This document shows, in pieces, positions 53,393-62,207 of a DNA stretch of 64,000 bases. The notes under the pieces are model-generated. The model saw only the letters and a list, made by a program, of their open reading frames with translations. It did no database searches and was not told the DNA's origin. Source of the DNA: an uncultured Collinsella sp. Its GTDB lineage: Bacteria; Actinomycetota; Coriobacteriia; Coriobacteriales; Coriobacteriaceae. Each line of letters begins with the position of its first letter. The first letter of the stretch is position 1. Location of the stretch: assembly GCA_902494345.1 (NCBI GenBank), contig CABUSV010000009.1, positions 1-64,000 on the forward strand. The letters run 5' to 3'. The position numbers and the translations under genes were made by a program.

Positions 53393-53914
53393 ATGGAGAC
53401 TATCGAAGCACTCATTCACCGTCGCAGCTGCCGCAACTACAGCGATCGTCCCGTCGAGGCTGAAAAGCTTGCACGTATTATCGAAGCCGGCCAATATGCA
53501 CCGAGCGGCATGGGCCGCCAGCCGGTGACATTTGTCGCCGTCACCGACCCCGCGACCGTCGAGCGTCTCTCACAGCTCAACGCCCAGGTCATGGGCAGCA
53601 ACAGCGACCCCTTCTACGGTGCCAAGACCGTTGTGGTGGTGCTGGTTGACCGCAGCGTGCCCACCCATCTGGAAGACGGCTCGCTCGCCATGGGCAACTT
53701 GCTCAACGCCGCCTATGCACTGGGTGTCGATTCGTGCTGGATTCACCGCGCGCATGAGGTCTTTGACTCGCCCGAGGGCCTGGAGCTGTTGGCCAGCTGG
53801 GGCCTGCCCGCCGACGGCAGCCTGCGCGGTGTCGGTAACTGCATTTTGGGCTACGCCGAGGACACGCTACCCGAGGCAAAGCCGCGCCGCGACAACGTGG
53901 TGTACGTTAGGTAG
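53393..53914 (+). CDS. Nitroreductase family protein (short form)
   Basis: 173 aa. It carries the HRRSCRNYSDRPVE start, AGQYAPSGMGRQP (FMN loop), a mid-region GNLLNAAYALGVDSCWIHRA and a C-terminal GNCILGYAED. This is a small FMN oxidoreductase, probably dimeric. The ATG at 53393 follows AAGGAG by 6 nt. The 294-bp gap upstream shows no other gene; it holds a weak inverted repeat near 53210-53245. Confidence 0.87.
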   Translation: METIEALIHRRSCRNYSDRPVEAEKLARIIEAGQYAPSGMGRQPVTFVAVTDPATVERLSQLNAQVMGSNSDPFYGAKTVVVVLVDRSVPTHLEDGSLAMGNLLNAAYALGVDSCWIHRAHEVFDSPEGLELLASWGLPADGSLRGVGNCILGYAEDTLPEAKPRRDNVVYVR

Positions 53915-53932
53915 CGCAGGAGTGTCCCAAAC

Positions 53933-53967
53933 TGCCGGCAGAAAAGGAACGTCCCCTTCTGCCGGCA
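53933..53967. repeat. GGGACAG-family hairpin, copy 5
   Basis: TGCCGGCAGAA pairs with TTCTGCCGGCA; between them AAGGAACGTCCCC is the variant core. It lies between converging stop codons and may terminate both genes. Confidence 0.65.
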
Positions 53968-53969
53968 AG

Positions 53970-54545
53970 CTATGTTGATATTTGAGTTGTCGTCGCTTCG
54001 CTTGTCTGGGTCGTTTCGGCGTCGTCGCCTTGCTTGTCTTCGTCCTTTTGCACATCGGCGATGGTGGAGGCCGCCGCAACGATACCGCGCTGGGGCGCGA
54101 CGCTCGTCTGGGCCTGAGCGCCCTCGACAACTTCTGTACCTACATGCGCGAGCTCGGGCGATTTAAACATTGCGTCCAAGTTGGCGCCACCGCCGGCATA
54201 TCCGAGCGCAGCGAGCGCGATGACGATCACTGCAACGGCGGCCACGATCGGCACGTAGCGATGCCAGCCGGCGGGATTGAGCCCGCTGCGGCGAGCCGCC
54301 CCGCGGCTGATGTAGCCGAGCGTTCCGTCGTGCTTGAGCTTTGAGCCCACCACGCGTTTGCGGCCCCACAGCGAGGACTCTGCCTGCATTGCCAAGCGGG
54401 CGCTTGCCGAAGGATAGCCGTATTTAGTGCGCTTGAACGAGCCATCAAACCCCGAGGCGTGTTTGCCCCACGTCACCGATGTTGTGCGTCGGTTGACCGG
54501 CGCGGCACTCCGCCTTCTGCGGCTCGGTTTTGAAGTCTCAGCCAT
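53970..54545 (-). CDS. Single-pass membrane protein of unknown function
   Basis: 191 aa, not recognised. The N-terminal 115 residues are strongly basic (KPSRRRRSAAPVNRR; several Arg/Lys clusters), with one membrane helix at about 120-142 (VPIVAAVAVIVIALAALGYAG). An acidic Thr/Gln/Ala-rich C-terminal tail follows (about 145-191). This suggests a positively charged cytoplasmic part, possibly nucleic-acid or ribosome binding, and a short outside tail. It lies downstream of the Fis/NtrC-like regulator on the same strand. Confidence 0.7.
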   Translation of the reverse strand: MAETSKPSRRRRSAAPVNRRTTSVTWGKHASGFDGSFKRTKYGYPSASARLAMQAESSLWGRKRVVGSKLKHDGTLGYISRGAARRSGLNPAGWHRYVPIVAAVAVIVIALAALGYAGGGANLDAMFKSPELAHVGTEVVEGAQAQTSVAPQRGIVAAASTIADVQKDEDKQGDDAETTQTSEATTTQIST

Positions 54546-54629
54546 ATGCCCTCGCACGCCGTAACCAAATCGAAACAATAACGCTTTGGACTGTAGCACA
54601 CGCGTCGCGTGCGGTCACGGGCGCCTCGC

Positions 54630-55847
54630 TCAACGGTCATCGTCCTTCAGCAAGCGCCACAGCGTTGTACGGCTTATGCCCAGCACCTCCGCCGCACGGG
54701 TTCGGTTGCCGTGGAGATGGTCTACAACCAGATGCGCGATATCTCGCTCGGTATCGGCCAGCGGTCGCAGGATATACAGGTCACTTTCAAGCGTCGGGGC
54801 GCCAAAGGTTGCGGTCTTAATCACGTCCTCTTGGGCGAGCACTTCCTCCGCCACAGCGCGGTCCACCGTGCCCGTCCCCACCAATATATACAGTCGTTCC
54901 GAGACCTCGCGGAGCTGCAGATAGTTGCGCGGCCAGCGGTAAGCATCGAGCGTCTTCGTCGCCGCGGCAGACAGCGTGGGCGCTGCCGTCCCAAATGCAT
55001 CAGCGAGATATTCCAAATAGCGCGCGACCTTCGTCGACGCGGCTCCCTGCTCGGCGATTGCCGGCGCGACGCTCACCGCACAGGCGAAGCGCTCGGTCAC
55101 AAAGGCGGCTTGATCACTTTCGCCGCCGCCCGGCATGTCATTCGCCGTCAGCACCACATGGCAGCGCGTCGCCAACGCGGTGTCGGTCATCGTGGAGACC
55201 AGCTCGCGGAGGCGCTGGGGGCCAACCGCGTTCCAGCCCTCAATGCAAAGGGTCAGCCCCATTTGGAACAACGGCGATTCGACGCTTTTGAGTACATGGC
55301 GCCAACCGCGCTCGGTGAGCTCATCGAGCGCAACGGAAACAAAGGGCTGATCGGCAAAAGGACCGTCCAGATAGAGGCGCTTGGCGATCTCGACCTGACC
55401 CGCTCCCAGCTCGCCCTCGAGCATAAGAGGCACACCGCGCGCGTAACTCTCTGCAACCGGCGCAGCCACCGAGGCCGCCCCCTCAACGATGCCGTACGCG
55501 CTCGATTCGTAGCGGGCCTCAACTTCGTCGGCGTTGAGCCACTCGATGCCCGCATGCGCCGCGGCACCGCGCACCTCGCGGACCACGACGACCCAAAGCC
55601 CCCCGCCCTCTTTGTCGGTGGGGCGAACGGTCAGGCTCAGGCGCGCACCCGCACGCCCCATAACCAGACGCGCGCCGTCTCCTATACGGTCGAGGCGCTC
55701 AGCGACAAAAGTCGCCACACCCCGCTCAAGCGCCGCGTCATTCATGGTCGAGATCGCGACGTCTCCACGCGCATCGATTGCCAATGCCGATGCCCCGGCA
55801 GCAGCCAGGGCATCGGTCAAGATGTTCAGCTTGGCATCGCTATCCAT
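54630..55847 (-). CDS. NtrC-like regulator with degenerate ATPase and Fis-type HTH
   Basis: 405 aa. The N-terminal part (about 1-120) resembles a sensory domain of mixed alpha/beta. The centre (about 130-320) aligns in plan with sigma54-activator AAA+ domains, but Walker A is replaced (EGELGAGQVEIA has Q where K is required) and no GAFTGA loop is visible. The C-terminal Fis HTH (about 360-403) is well conserved (GNRTRAAEVLGISRTTLWRLLK). It probably binds DNA without sigma54 activation, like TyrR/PrpR-type outliers. ATG at 55847 with AGGGG upstream. Confidence 0.75.
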   Translation of the reverse strand: MDSDAKLNILTDALAAAGASALAIDARGDVAISTMNDAALERGVATFVAERLDRIGDGARLVMGRAGARLSLTVRPTDKEGGGLWVVVVREVRGAAAHAGIEWLNADEVEARYESSAYGIVEGAASVAAPVAESYARGVPLMLEGELGAGQVEIAKRLYLDGPFADQPFVSVALDELTERGWRHVLKSVESPLFQMGLTLCIEGWNAVGPQRLRELVSTMTDTALATRCHVVLTANDMPGGGESDQAAFVTERFACAVSVAPAIAEQGAASTKVARYLEYLADAFGTAAPTLSAAATKTLDAYRWPRNYLQLREVSERLYILVGTGTVDRAVAEEVLAQEDVIKTATFGAPTLESDLYILRPLADTERDIAHLVVDHLHGNRTRAAEVLGISRTTLWRLLKDDDR

Positions 55848-55932
55848 GATTTGCCCCTGTCCGTAGCGACGTGCAACCGCCGACGGTCGCACGGCCGAGT
55901 GTTTCAGAATTGAACGATATTGCCCACCAAAC

Positions 55933-56061
55933 ACTATAGGGCAGAAAGCGCCGTCCTGCGAATATAGGTGTTGCCCCGCATCGCCATCCTGGCGGGGCGA
56001 TAAGAGCTCTTCGGGACTTATAAACCTGCGGACAAGCCATACCCGCAAGAGCTCCTATCGC
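55933..56061. promoter_or_regulatory. Structured spacer and promoter upstream of the NtrC-like gene
   Basis: A minus-strand TATAGT (55933-55938) with TTCGCA 18 bp upstream is a plausible promoter. Adjacent lie GCCCCGC / GCGGGGC (55973-55979 with 55992-55998) and a 20-bp imperfect stem (GCGATAAGAGCTCTT region 55997-56015 with 56042-56061). Together they could form a regulatory RNA or the terminator of the YeiH gene. Confidence 0.4.
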
Positions 56062-56113
56062 TCCACCGTGAGAATGCGCTCACCAGCACGCAGCACGCAA
56101 ATAAGCTACTTCT

Positions 56114-57148
56114 CTACCAGATTCCCAGTACGTGCTGCATTCCCAAACTCATGCACGCGATGCCAATCCAGCAGCAAAAGCCCAGCGCGATGGGCTTGCC
56201 GCCCTTTTTGACCAGCTCGACGATATCGGTATTAAAACCAATAGCCGCCATGGCCATCACAATAAAGAACTTCGACAGCTCCTTGATGGGCGCCGTAATG
56301 GATGCAGGAAGCTGAAGCACCGTAGTGATCACGCTCGCCAGCACAAAGAACAGCACAAACATGGGAAACGCGCGTTTAAGGGAGAACGTGCTTTTGGCGT
56401 CACCGCCGGCCTTGCGCGCCAGATGCATCTGCCAGCATGCGAGGACCAACGTGATGGGAATGATGGCCAGCGTCCTGGTGAGCTTGACCACCGTGGCGCT
56501 CTCGAGCACATTGGCGCCGGGATGCATGCTGTCCCAAGCGCTCGCCGCAGCCGTTACGGACGAGGTGTCGTTGATGGCGGTACCGGCAAACAGGCCAAAG
56601 CCCTCGTTGGTCAGCCCGAGCATGCCGCCGAGCGTCGGAAACACGAGCGCCGCGATAACGTTAAACAGGAAGATGACCGAAATGGCCTGGGCAATCTCGC
56701 GATCGTCGGCATCGATGACGGGTGCGGTCGCAGCGATGGCCGAACCGCCGCAAATCGACGAACCCACACCCACAAGCGTCGCGATCTTACCCGGCACGTT
56801 CATAACGCGGCAGAGCACAAAGGCGATGACAAGCGAGGTCGAGATCGTCGCCACGATAATCGGCAGCGACTGGGCGCCCTTGGACAGAATCTGGGAGAGG
56901 TTCATGCCAAAGCCAAGCAGGATAACCGCGTACTGCAAGACTTTTTTGGACGTATAGGTGACGCCAGCGGCGAGCTGTTCGCGACGATTCTTGGGAAAGA
57001 CGAGCGCCAGGACCATGCCAAAGAGGATGGCAAATACCGGACCGCCGACCACCTCAATTTGTTTGCCGAGCAACGTCGCGGGAATGGCGATGATCAGGCA
57101 GAACAAGACGCCTTTCCAGCGCTCGCATACGATGTTTGCCAGTTGCAT
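56114..57148 (-). CDS. YeiH/UPF0324 family membrane transporter
   Basis: 344 aa with about ten membrane helices. Family marks are the central GVGSSICGGSAIAATAPVI and GTAINDTSSVTAAA motifs, which are duplicated half-helix features of this fold. Members are annotated as putative sulfate/sulfonate exporters. The ATG follows AAGGAA by 7 nt. It is divergent from a GntR regulator, which probably controls it. Confidence 0.9.
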   Translation of the reverse strand: MQLANIVCERWKGVLFCLIIAIPATLLGKQIEVVGGPVFAILFGMVLALVFPKNRREQLAAGVTYTSKKVLQYAVILLGFGMNLSQILSKGAQSLPIIVATISTSLVIAFVLCRVMNVPGKIATLVGVGSSICGGSAIAATAPVIDADDREIAQAISVIFLFNVIAALVFPTLGGMLGLTNEGFGLFAGTAINDTSSVTAAASAWDSMHPGANVLESATVVKLTRTLAIIPITLVLACWQMHLARKAGGDAKSTFSLKRAFPMFVLFFVLASVITTVLQLPASITAPIKELSKFFIVMAMAAIGFNTDIVELVKKGGKPIALGFCCWIGIACMSLGMQHVLGIW

Positions 57149-57341
57149 ATGGGATTCCTTCTTTCTATTTCACGTTTGCGACGGCTTATGATACGGCAAC
57201 ATTGAGCGCAGCCTTGCGCAAACACAGGCTAAGGTGCCGCAATAGTTCTCAGGCAAGAGCCGAATTACCCACCGCGGAGAGCTGATTCGCGGCATAATTA
57301 ACAACTGACATATGAGTTTGATAGAACGGTTGCGAGGCGCT

Positions 57342-58043
57342 ATGGAAGAATCGATGCACGTCGGCGAGCAGGAAACGAGCCTACAGGACCAGTCCTACCA
57401 CACCATTCGACGCAAAATCGTCTACCTGGACTACAAGCCGGGCGAAAAGCTGGGCGTCAAGCAGCTTTGCGATGACCTGGACATGGGTCGCACGCCCGTG
57501 CGCGAGGCACTGGTGCGTCTGGCGCAAGAGGGCCTGGTGCGCACCGTGCCCCAAAGCGGCACCTACGTCTCACCCATCAACCTCACCCTTGCCGAGAGTG
57601 CCTGTTACATCCGCGAACATCTGGAAAAGCAGGTGATCGTGGAATGCTGTGCACGCGCCACGTCGGCCGGCATCGAGCAACTCGACCGCGCCATCGCGCT
57701 GCAGGAAAAGGCCATGGCCGAAGAGGATCGCATCGGCTTCTTTTTGAGCGACAACCTCATGCATCACATGATTTTTAGCATCGCATGTCGCAGCACCGTG
57801 TGGTCGTGGCTCGAAGAGACCAATGCCGACCTGGAGCGCTTCCGCTGGCTGCGCGCCGCCACGCAGGTTCTCGACAATCAGGACATCGTGAACGAGCACA
57901 AGCAGATTCGCCGCGCTATCGCCGGTCGCGACCCCATCGAAGCGAGCTTTTTGGTCAGCAAGCACCTGCATATGATGTTCCGCAACCAGACCGAGGTTCT
58001 GGACCAGTTCCCCGAGTACTTCGAGACCAGCAAGCTCCGCTAA
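57342..58043 (+). CDS. GntR family (FadR-type) transcriptional regulator
   Basis: About 233 aa. The N-terminal wHTH (about 20-80) shows YHTIRRKIVYLDYKPGEKL and MGRTPVREALVRLAQEGLV. The C-terminal all-helical FCD domain has the D-x-x-x-H type metal/ligand pattern. I prefer the ATG at 57342 with GAGG upstream; an ATG at 57312 lacks a ribosome site but lies just after a CATAAT box. It is divergent from the YeiH gene. Confidence 0.87.
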   Translation: MEESMHVGEQETSLQDQSYHTIRRKIVYLDYKPGEKLGVKQLCDDLDMGRTPVREALVRLAQEGLVRTVPQSGTYVSPINLTLAESACYIREHLEKQVIVECCARATSAGIEQLDRAIALQEKAMAEEDRIGFFLSDNLMHHMIFSIACRSTVWSWLEETNADLERFRWLRAATQVLDNQDIVNEHKQIRRAIAGRDPIEASFLVSKHLHMMFRNQTEVLDQFPEYFETSKLR

Positions 58044-58078
58044 CCTGCCAAAAAGGGACAGGTTCATTTTGGCAGGTT
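58042..58078 (+). terminator. GGGACAG-core hairpin, copy 6, acting as terminator
   Basis: AACCTGCCAAAA pairs with the complement ending GGCAGGTT around GGGACAGGTTCA. It overlaps the GntR stop codon and is followed by TTTT, so this copy can terminate transcription. Confidence 0.7.
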
Positions 58079-58098
58079 TTATCTGGGCAAATGCAGAA

Positions 58099-58134
58099 AA
58101 GGCCCGGCTCCGTCTTGATGCGGAGCCGGGCCTT
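58099..58134 (-). terminator. Terminator of glmS
   Basis: AAGGCCCGGCTCCG pairs perfectly with 58121-58134; the minus-strand tail is TTTTCTGC. Confidence 0.8.
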
Positions 58135-58157
58135 AGTCGCTAGAACGGCGGAACCAA

Positions 58158-60005
58158 CTATTCCACGGTCACGCTCTTGGCGAGGTTTCGGGGCTGATCG
58201 ACATCGCAGCCGCGCAGGATGGCGACCTCGCGGGCGAGCAGCTGCAGCGGGACGCTCGCCGTGATGGGGCTGAACACGTCGCGGACTGCTGGCACGCGGA
58301 TGATGCAGTCGGCGATCTTGTTGATCTCCTCGTCGCCCTCGGTGGCAACGACGATGACCTTGGCGCCGCGCGCCTTGCACTCCATGAGGTTCGACACGGT
58401 CTTGTCGTAGGTGGCACTCTTGGTGGCCACAGCGATGACAGGGAAGCCCGGGTCGATCAGGGCAATGGGGCCGTGCTTCATCTCACCGGCGGCGTAGGCC
58501 TCGGCGTGCAGGTAGCTGACCTCCTTGAGCTTGAGCGCACCTTCGTAGGAAATAGCGGCGCCCATGCCGCGACCCACGAACAGTGCGGACTGCGCGTCCT
58601 TGCACAGCAGGGCGGCCTCATGCACGGCCTCGGTTTGGGTATCCAAAATCCACTGGATCTGCTCGGCCGTATCGGAAAGCTCGCGGAACAGCATGCGCGC
58701 CTGCTTGGTGGTCAAGCGGTACTTGACCTGCGCCAGCAGCAGGGCCAAAAGCGTCAGGCTCACAACCTGGCCGATGAAGCTCTTGGTCGAGGCGACCGCG
58801 ATCTCCTTGTTGGCCTTGGTGTAGATGACGCCGTCGCTCTCACGCGCCACGGGGCTGCCCACCACGTTGGTGATGCCGAAGACCTTGGCGCCCTTGATGC
58901 GCGCGTCGCGGATGGCGGCGAGAGTGTCGGCCGTCTCGCCCGACTGGGACACGGCCACGACGAGCGTCGTCGGCGTGATGATGGGGTTGCGATAGCGGAA
59001 CTCGCTGGCCGCCTCAACCTCGGTGGGGATGCGAGCCCAGCCCTCGATGAGATTCTTAGCAATGAGGCCAGCGTGATAGCTGGTTCCGCAAGCGATTACG
59101 TAGACGCGGTCGATGTCGTTGAGTTCCTCGAGCGAAAGGCCCAGCTCGTCGATGTCGAGCTCGCCGGCCGGCGTCATACGACCGACCAGCGTGTCGCGCA
59201 CGACGCGCGGCTGCTCGTGGATTTCCTTGAGCATAAAGTCGGGATAACCGCCCTTTTCTGCCATGTCCAGGTCCCAGTCGATGTGAGTGACCTTGGGTTC
59301 GATAACGTTGCCGGCCTCGTCGGTGTACTCGACGCCTGCGGGCGTGAGCTTGGCAAACTGACCGTCCTCGAGCACCACGACATCGCGGGTGGCGTCGATG
59401 AGCGCGATGACATCGGAGGCGACATAGGCGCCGGTCTCGCCCGCGCCGACCACGATCGGGGAATCCTTGCGGGCCACGGCGATCACGCCGGGCTCGTCAG
59501 CGCACACGGCGGCCAGACCATAGGCACCGACCACGTGGGTGCAAGCCTCGCGCACGGAGGCCATCAGGTCGTGCGTCTCGGCATAAGCCTCTTCGATCAG
59601 ATGCGCGAAGACCTCGGTATCGGTCTCGCTCTTAAAGTGATGGCCGCGGCCCTCCAGCTCTTCGCGCAGCTCGGCGAAGTTCTCGATGATGCCGTTGTGG
59701 ACGATGGCGATACGACCGTCGCAGCTGGTGTGGGGGTGAGCGTTAACGACGGAGGGCTTGCCGTGGGTGGCCCAACGGGTGTGGCCGATACCGCAGGTAG
59801 CGTCGCTGTCGATATTGGAAAGCTCGCTCTCCAAGCCCGCGACCTTACCCACGCGGCGGATGACATCGAGGTGCGCCGCGGCGCCCTCGCCCACCTCGAG
59901 CGCGACGCCCGAGGAGTCATAGCCGCGATACTCCATACGCTTGAGGCCCGTGACCAGGATGTTCTTTGCAATATCAGAGCCGGTGTAGCCGACAATTCCG
60001 CACAT
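58158..60005 (-). CDS. glmS: Glutamine-fructose-6-phosphate aminotransferase
   Basis: 615 aa. N-terminal glutaminase (class II amidotransferase) with nucleophile Cys2 (MCGIVGYTG), HTRWATHG and GIIENF. Two SIS isomerase domains (about 290-600) contain SQSGETADTLAA, SRxxxL-like hinge regions and the C-terminal QLLAREVA...DVDQPRNLAKSVTVE. It makes glucosamine-6-phosphate for peptidoglycan. The ATG at 60005 is fixed by Cys2; AAGGG lies about 10 nt upstream. No glmS ribozyme sequence is visible; the control region contains protein-type dyads instead. Confidence 0.97.
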   Translation of the reverse strand: MCGIVGYTGSDIAKNILVTGLKRMEYRGYDSSGVALEVGEGAAAHLDVIRRVGKVAGLESELSNIDSDATCGIGHTRWATHGKPSVVNAHPHTSCDGRIAIVHNGIIENFAELREELEGRGHHFKSETDTEVFAHLIEEAYAETHDLMASVREACTHVVGAYGLAAVCADEPGVIAVARKDSPIVVGAGETGAYVASDVIALIDATRDVVVLEDGQFAKLTPAGVEYTDEAGNVIEPKVTHIDWDLDMAEKGGYPDFMLKEIHEQPRVVRDTLVGRMTPAGELDIDELGLSLEELNDIDRVYVIACGTSYHAGLIAKNLIEGWARIPTEVEAASEFRYRNPIITPTTLVVAVSQSGETADTLAAIRDARIKGAKVFGITNVVGSPVARESDGVIYTKANKEIAVASTKSFIGQVVSLTLLALLLAQVKYRLTTKQARMLFRELSDTAEQIQWILDTQTEAVHEAALLCKDAQSALFVGRGMGAAISYEGALKLKEVSYLHAEAYAAGEMKHGPIALIDPGFPVIAVATKSATYDKTVSNLMECKARGAKVIVVATEGDEEINKIADCIIRVPAVRDVFSPITASVPLQLLAREVAILRGCDVDQPRNLAKSVTVE

Positions 60006-60076
60006 AGGATAAATCCCTTCGTCCGCTTGACTGCAAAACGTCCACGCACAGGGGGCGCTGAGACGCATAACGTTCG

Positions 60077-60139
60077 AGTATTGTACTCACGCAGGCGCAA
60101 GCTGATATACCAGATGTGGTATCTCAACTTAGATACCAC
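60077..60139 (-). promoter_or_regulatory. glmS control region with two dyads
   Basis: GTGGTATC-8 nt-GATACCAC (60116-60139) is a perfect dyad. A half-related copy GATATACCA...TGGTATC overlaps it, and GAGTA-TTG-TACTC lies at 60079-60091. The TGGTAT/ATACCA pattern recalls GntR/HutC-type amino-sugar regulators. The regulator is not identified here. Confidence 0.45.
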
Positions 60140-60165
60140 CCGATGTACACACGTCCAGCCGGTCT

Positions 60166-60204
60166 AAACCACCACAATGGGGACAGGCACCTTCGTGGTG
60201 GTTT
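60166..60204. repeat. GGGACAG-core hairpin, copy 7
   Basis: AAACCACCACAA with its complement ending GGTGGTTT surrounds TGGGGACAGGCACC. The stem is almost the same as copy 2 (20157-20194). Confidence 0.65.
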
Positions 60205-60236
60205 GGACCGGGGTGGTGGCCTGTCCCGGCGATTTA

Positions 60237-60371
60237 TCTCGATCTGTAACATCTAGGACACCAAAAGCGGACTTACTGTTACAGATTGAGATTTTCCGTC
60301 CGACCTCGACGTTTTGTCTCAATCTGCAACAGGTAGAACCGGTTTTGCCGTCCAGATGTTACAGATCGAGA
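60237..60371. repeat. Four-motif alternating inverted-repeat array, 40-bp period
   Basis: 15-bp motifs at 60237 (TCTCGATCTGTAACA), 60277 (TGTTACAGATTGAGA), 60317 (TCTCAATCTGCAACA) and 60357 (TGTTACAGATCGAGA) alternate in orientation at exactly 40-bp steps. The three 25-nt spacers are unrelated. The architecture matches the 31-bp array at 26-28 kb with a different motif. It lies between glmS and an MFS gene, flanked by two GGGACAG-type hairpins. Confidence 0.8.
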
Positions 60372-60391
60372 CAGTTGAAGGCCGGAACAGC

Positions 60392-60430
60392 AAACCGCCA
60401 CGAAGGGAACTATCCCCTTCATGGCGGTTT
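60392..60430. repeat. GGGACAG-family hairpin, copy 8
   Basis: AAACCGCCACGAAGGG pairs with the complement ending GGCGGTTT around AACTATC. It lies just downstream of the MFS gene stop. Confidence 0.6.
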
Positions 60431-60446
60431 GGACGGCGGCGTTTGT

Positions 60447-62063
60447 CTATGAGGCTTGCTTGGGGAAGGTCGTCGCGAGCGCTGCAACGGCAAGTCCTGC
60501 CACCACGTAGAAAGCCGTGGCCGCAGACTTTGCGCGAACCTCGGCATTGTCCGCCAAGAGCTCCCCCTGCGCCTCGGACGCAACGCCCATCGATTCCAGG
60601 CGCGCCGTAAACGCGGCATCACTCTCGTAGGTATAAACAACCTCTTCGAGCGCCGCTTTACTCTGTGTGTCGACCACATTGCTCGCATCAATACGTGCAT
60701 CGAGACCGGTGTTGACAGCGATAAGCAGGACCGAACCCATGGCGGCAGAGCCCAACGCGAGGCCCAGGTTACGCGCCGCACCCTGGATGCCGCCCGATTG
60801 CTGAGCGTCACTCGGCGGCACGGCGGAAGCGACAATGTTGTTGGCCTGCGAGTTTACCAGGCCAACGCCCACGCCACCAAAGAGCGTACCGACCACCATA
60901 ATGGGCGTCAGCTCGGACGCGCGCACGCCAAACGCCATGCTCACACAGGCCGCCGCCATAAAGACATAGCCCGTACGCACCACAGACCAAGGCTTAAGCT
61001 GCGGAAACTTGCGCGGCACAAACATTGCGAGCACCAGCATGGGCACACCCGAGATGATGACCAAAAGCGCTGTCTGCATGCCGCCAAGGCCAATTACAAG
61101 CTGATAGTACGAAGTGCCGACCAGACCCTGAGCGCCCATGTAGAAAAACGGCAGAGCAATGGCGATGACGCCGGAGCGAACGGTGGGATTGCGCACAAAG
61201 CTCGACGGCAAAATCGCTATGCCGTGGGTGCGCTCCATCCAGTGCTCGACCGGAATCAGCATCACCAGCAATAGCAGGCCGACGCCGACAATAGGCAAAG
61301 CGGGAGAAATGCCGGCAATCGTAAAGGGAGCCTGCGGCAAGGGAGCAAATACGCCCCAGGTCGAAATGCGCGAAAGACCGCACATAACGGCGAACAATCC
61401 CAGAGAGGCAATAACCGCGCCCGGCGCGTCAAACTTGCCCGCATGCAGCCCGCCGCCCGTCGGCAGCTTTGCGCTCGCAACGAGCAGTGCGACAAAATAG
61501 GCGGCGAGCACGCCGAAGGTCACGCGAAAACCTGCGATATCGACCAGAATGCCCAGCGCGATAGGAATAATCGTCGCAAGCGCCGCCGATGCGGCAATCA
61601 CGCCATATGCCTGCTTGCGCTCCTCGCCTTCGTACAGCATGGACACCATGCCCAGTACCGAAGGGATAATGAGGCTTGCGCCCAGCCCGACCATCAGTCG
61701 GCCACCCCAAATAAGCAGCTCAATGCTCGGTGAAAACGCGCACAGCAGCTCTCCCACCACAGCAAGCACCAATCCGGCACGGAAGTTGCGGCACCACCCG
61801 ATAACCATGCCGAGCAAACCGCTTGCAAGCATAAAGGTGCCCGCCATAAGCGAATAGACCGTGCTCGCCATCTGCACGTCCGAGAGCGGACATCCAAACA
61901 CGCGCATCATCTCGGCCATGGCAACCGAAAACGCACCGTTGTCTGCCGAGGTACCCACCTGAGCGCATGCCAGCACGATCAGCGGCGCCAGTCGCGCCAA
62001 ACGAGAAGGCGCCACAGGCTCCATCCCCGAGTTCGAAACCGCGCGATTCATGCACATCACCAT
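60447..62063 (-). CDS. MFS transporter, 14-helix DHA2-like
   Basis: 538 aa with about 14 membrane helices. The signature region GGRLMVGLGASLIIPSVLGM (motif-C-like) and an early SxxxNxAF-type helix (SADNGAFSVAM) fit drug/proton antiporters of the DHA2 group. A C-terminal extracellular-type loop (about 440-510, acidic) precedes the last helix. Three closely spaced ATGs (62063, 62057, 62051) compete; GGATGG favours one of the later two. It is divergent from the PRD-type regulator. Confidence 0.85.
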   Translation of the reverse strand: MVMCMNRAVSNSGMEPVAPSRLARLAPLIVLACAQVGTSADNGAFSVAMAEMMRVFGCPLSDVQMASTVYSLMAGTFMLASGLLGMVIGWCRNFRAGLVLAVVGELLCAFSPSIELLIWGGRLMVGLGASLIIPSVLGMVSMLYEGEERKQAYGVIAASAALATIIPIALGILVDIAGFRVTFGVLAAYFVALLVASAKLPTGGGLHAGKFDAPGAVIASLGLFAVMCGLSRISTWGVFAPLPQAPFTIAGISPALPIVGVGLLLLVMLIPVEHWMERTHGIAILPSSFVRNPTVRSGVIAIALPFFYMGAQGLVGTSYYQLVIGLGGMQTALLVIISGVPMLVLAMFVPRKFPQLKPWSVVRTGYVFMAAACVSMAFGVRASELTPIMVVGTLFGGVGVGLVNSQANNIVASAVPPSDAQQSGGIQGAARNLGLALGSAAMGSVLLIAVNTGLDARIDASNVVDTQSKAALEEVVYTYESDAAFTARLESMGVASEAQGELLADNAEVRAKSAATAFYVVAGLAVAALATTFPKQAS

Positions 62064-62207
62064 CCGCTTTTTTCATTCCGTATATGCGGCAAGGATTTAA
62101 AACCAACCCTTCCCCTACTCATCATAAAAAATGCGTATCATGACAGGTGCCACGCTCTTTTCCAGATATACGGCAAATCGAGCTTTCTCGCGACCCTAGG
62201 GAGCCCC

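Noticed and set aside
60006..60140. glmS ribozyme
   Set aside because: No conserved ribozyme core is recognisable; the region shows protein-type dyads.
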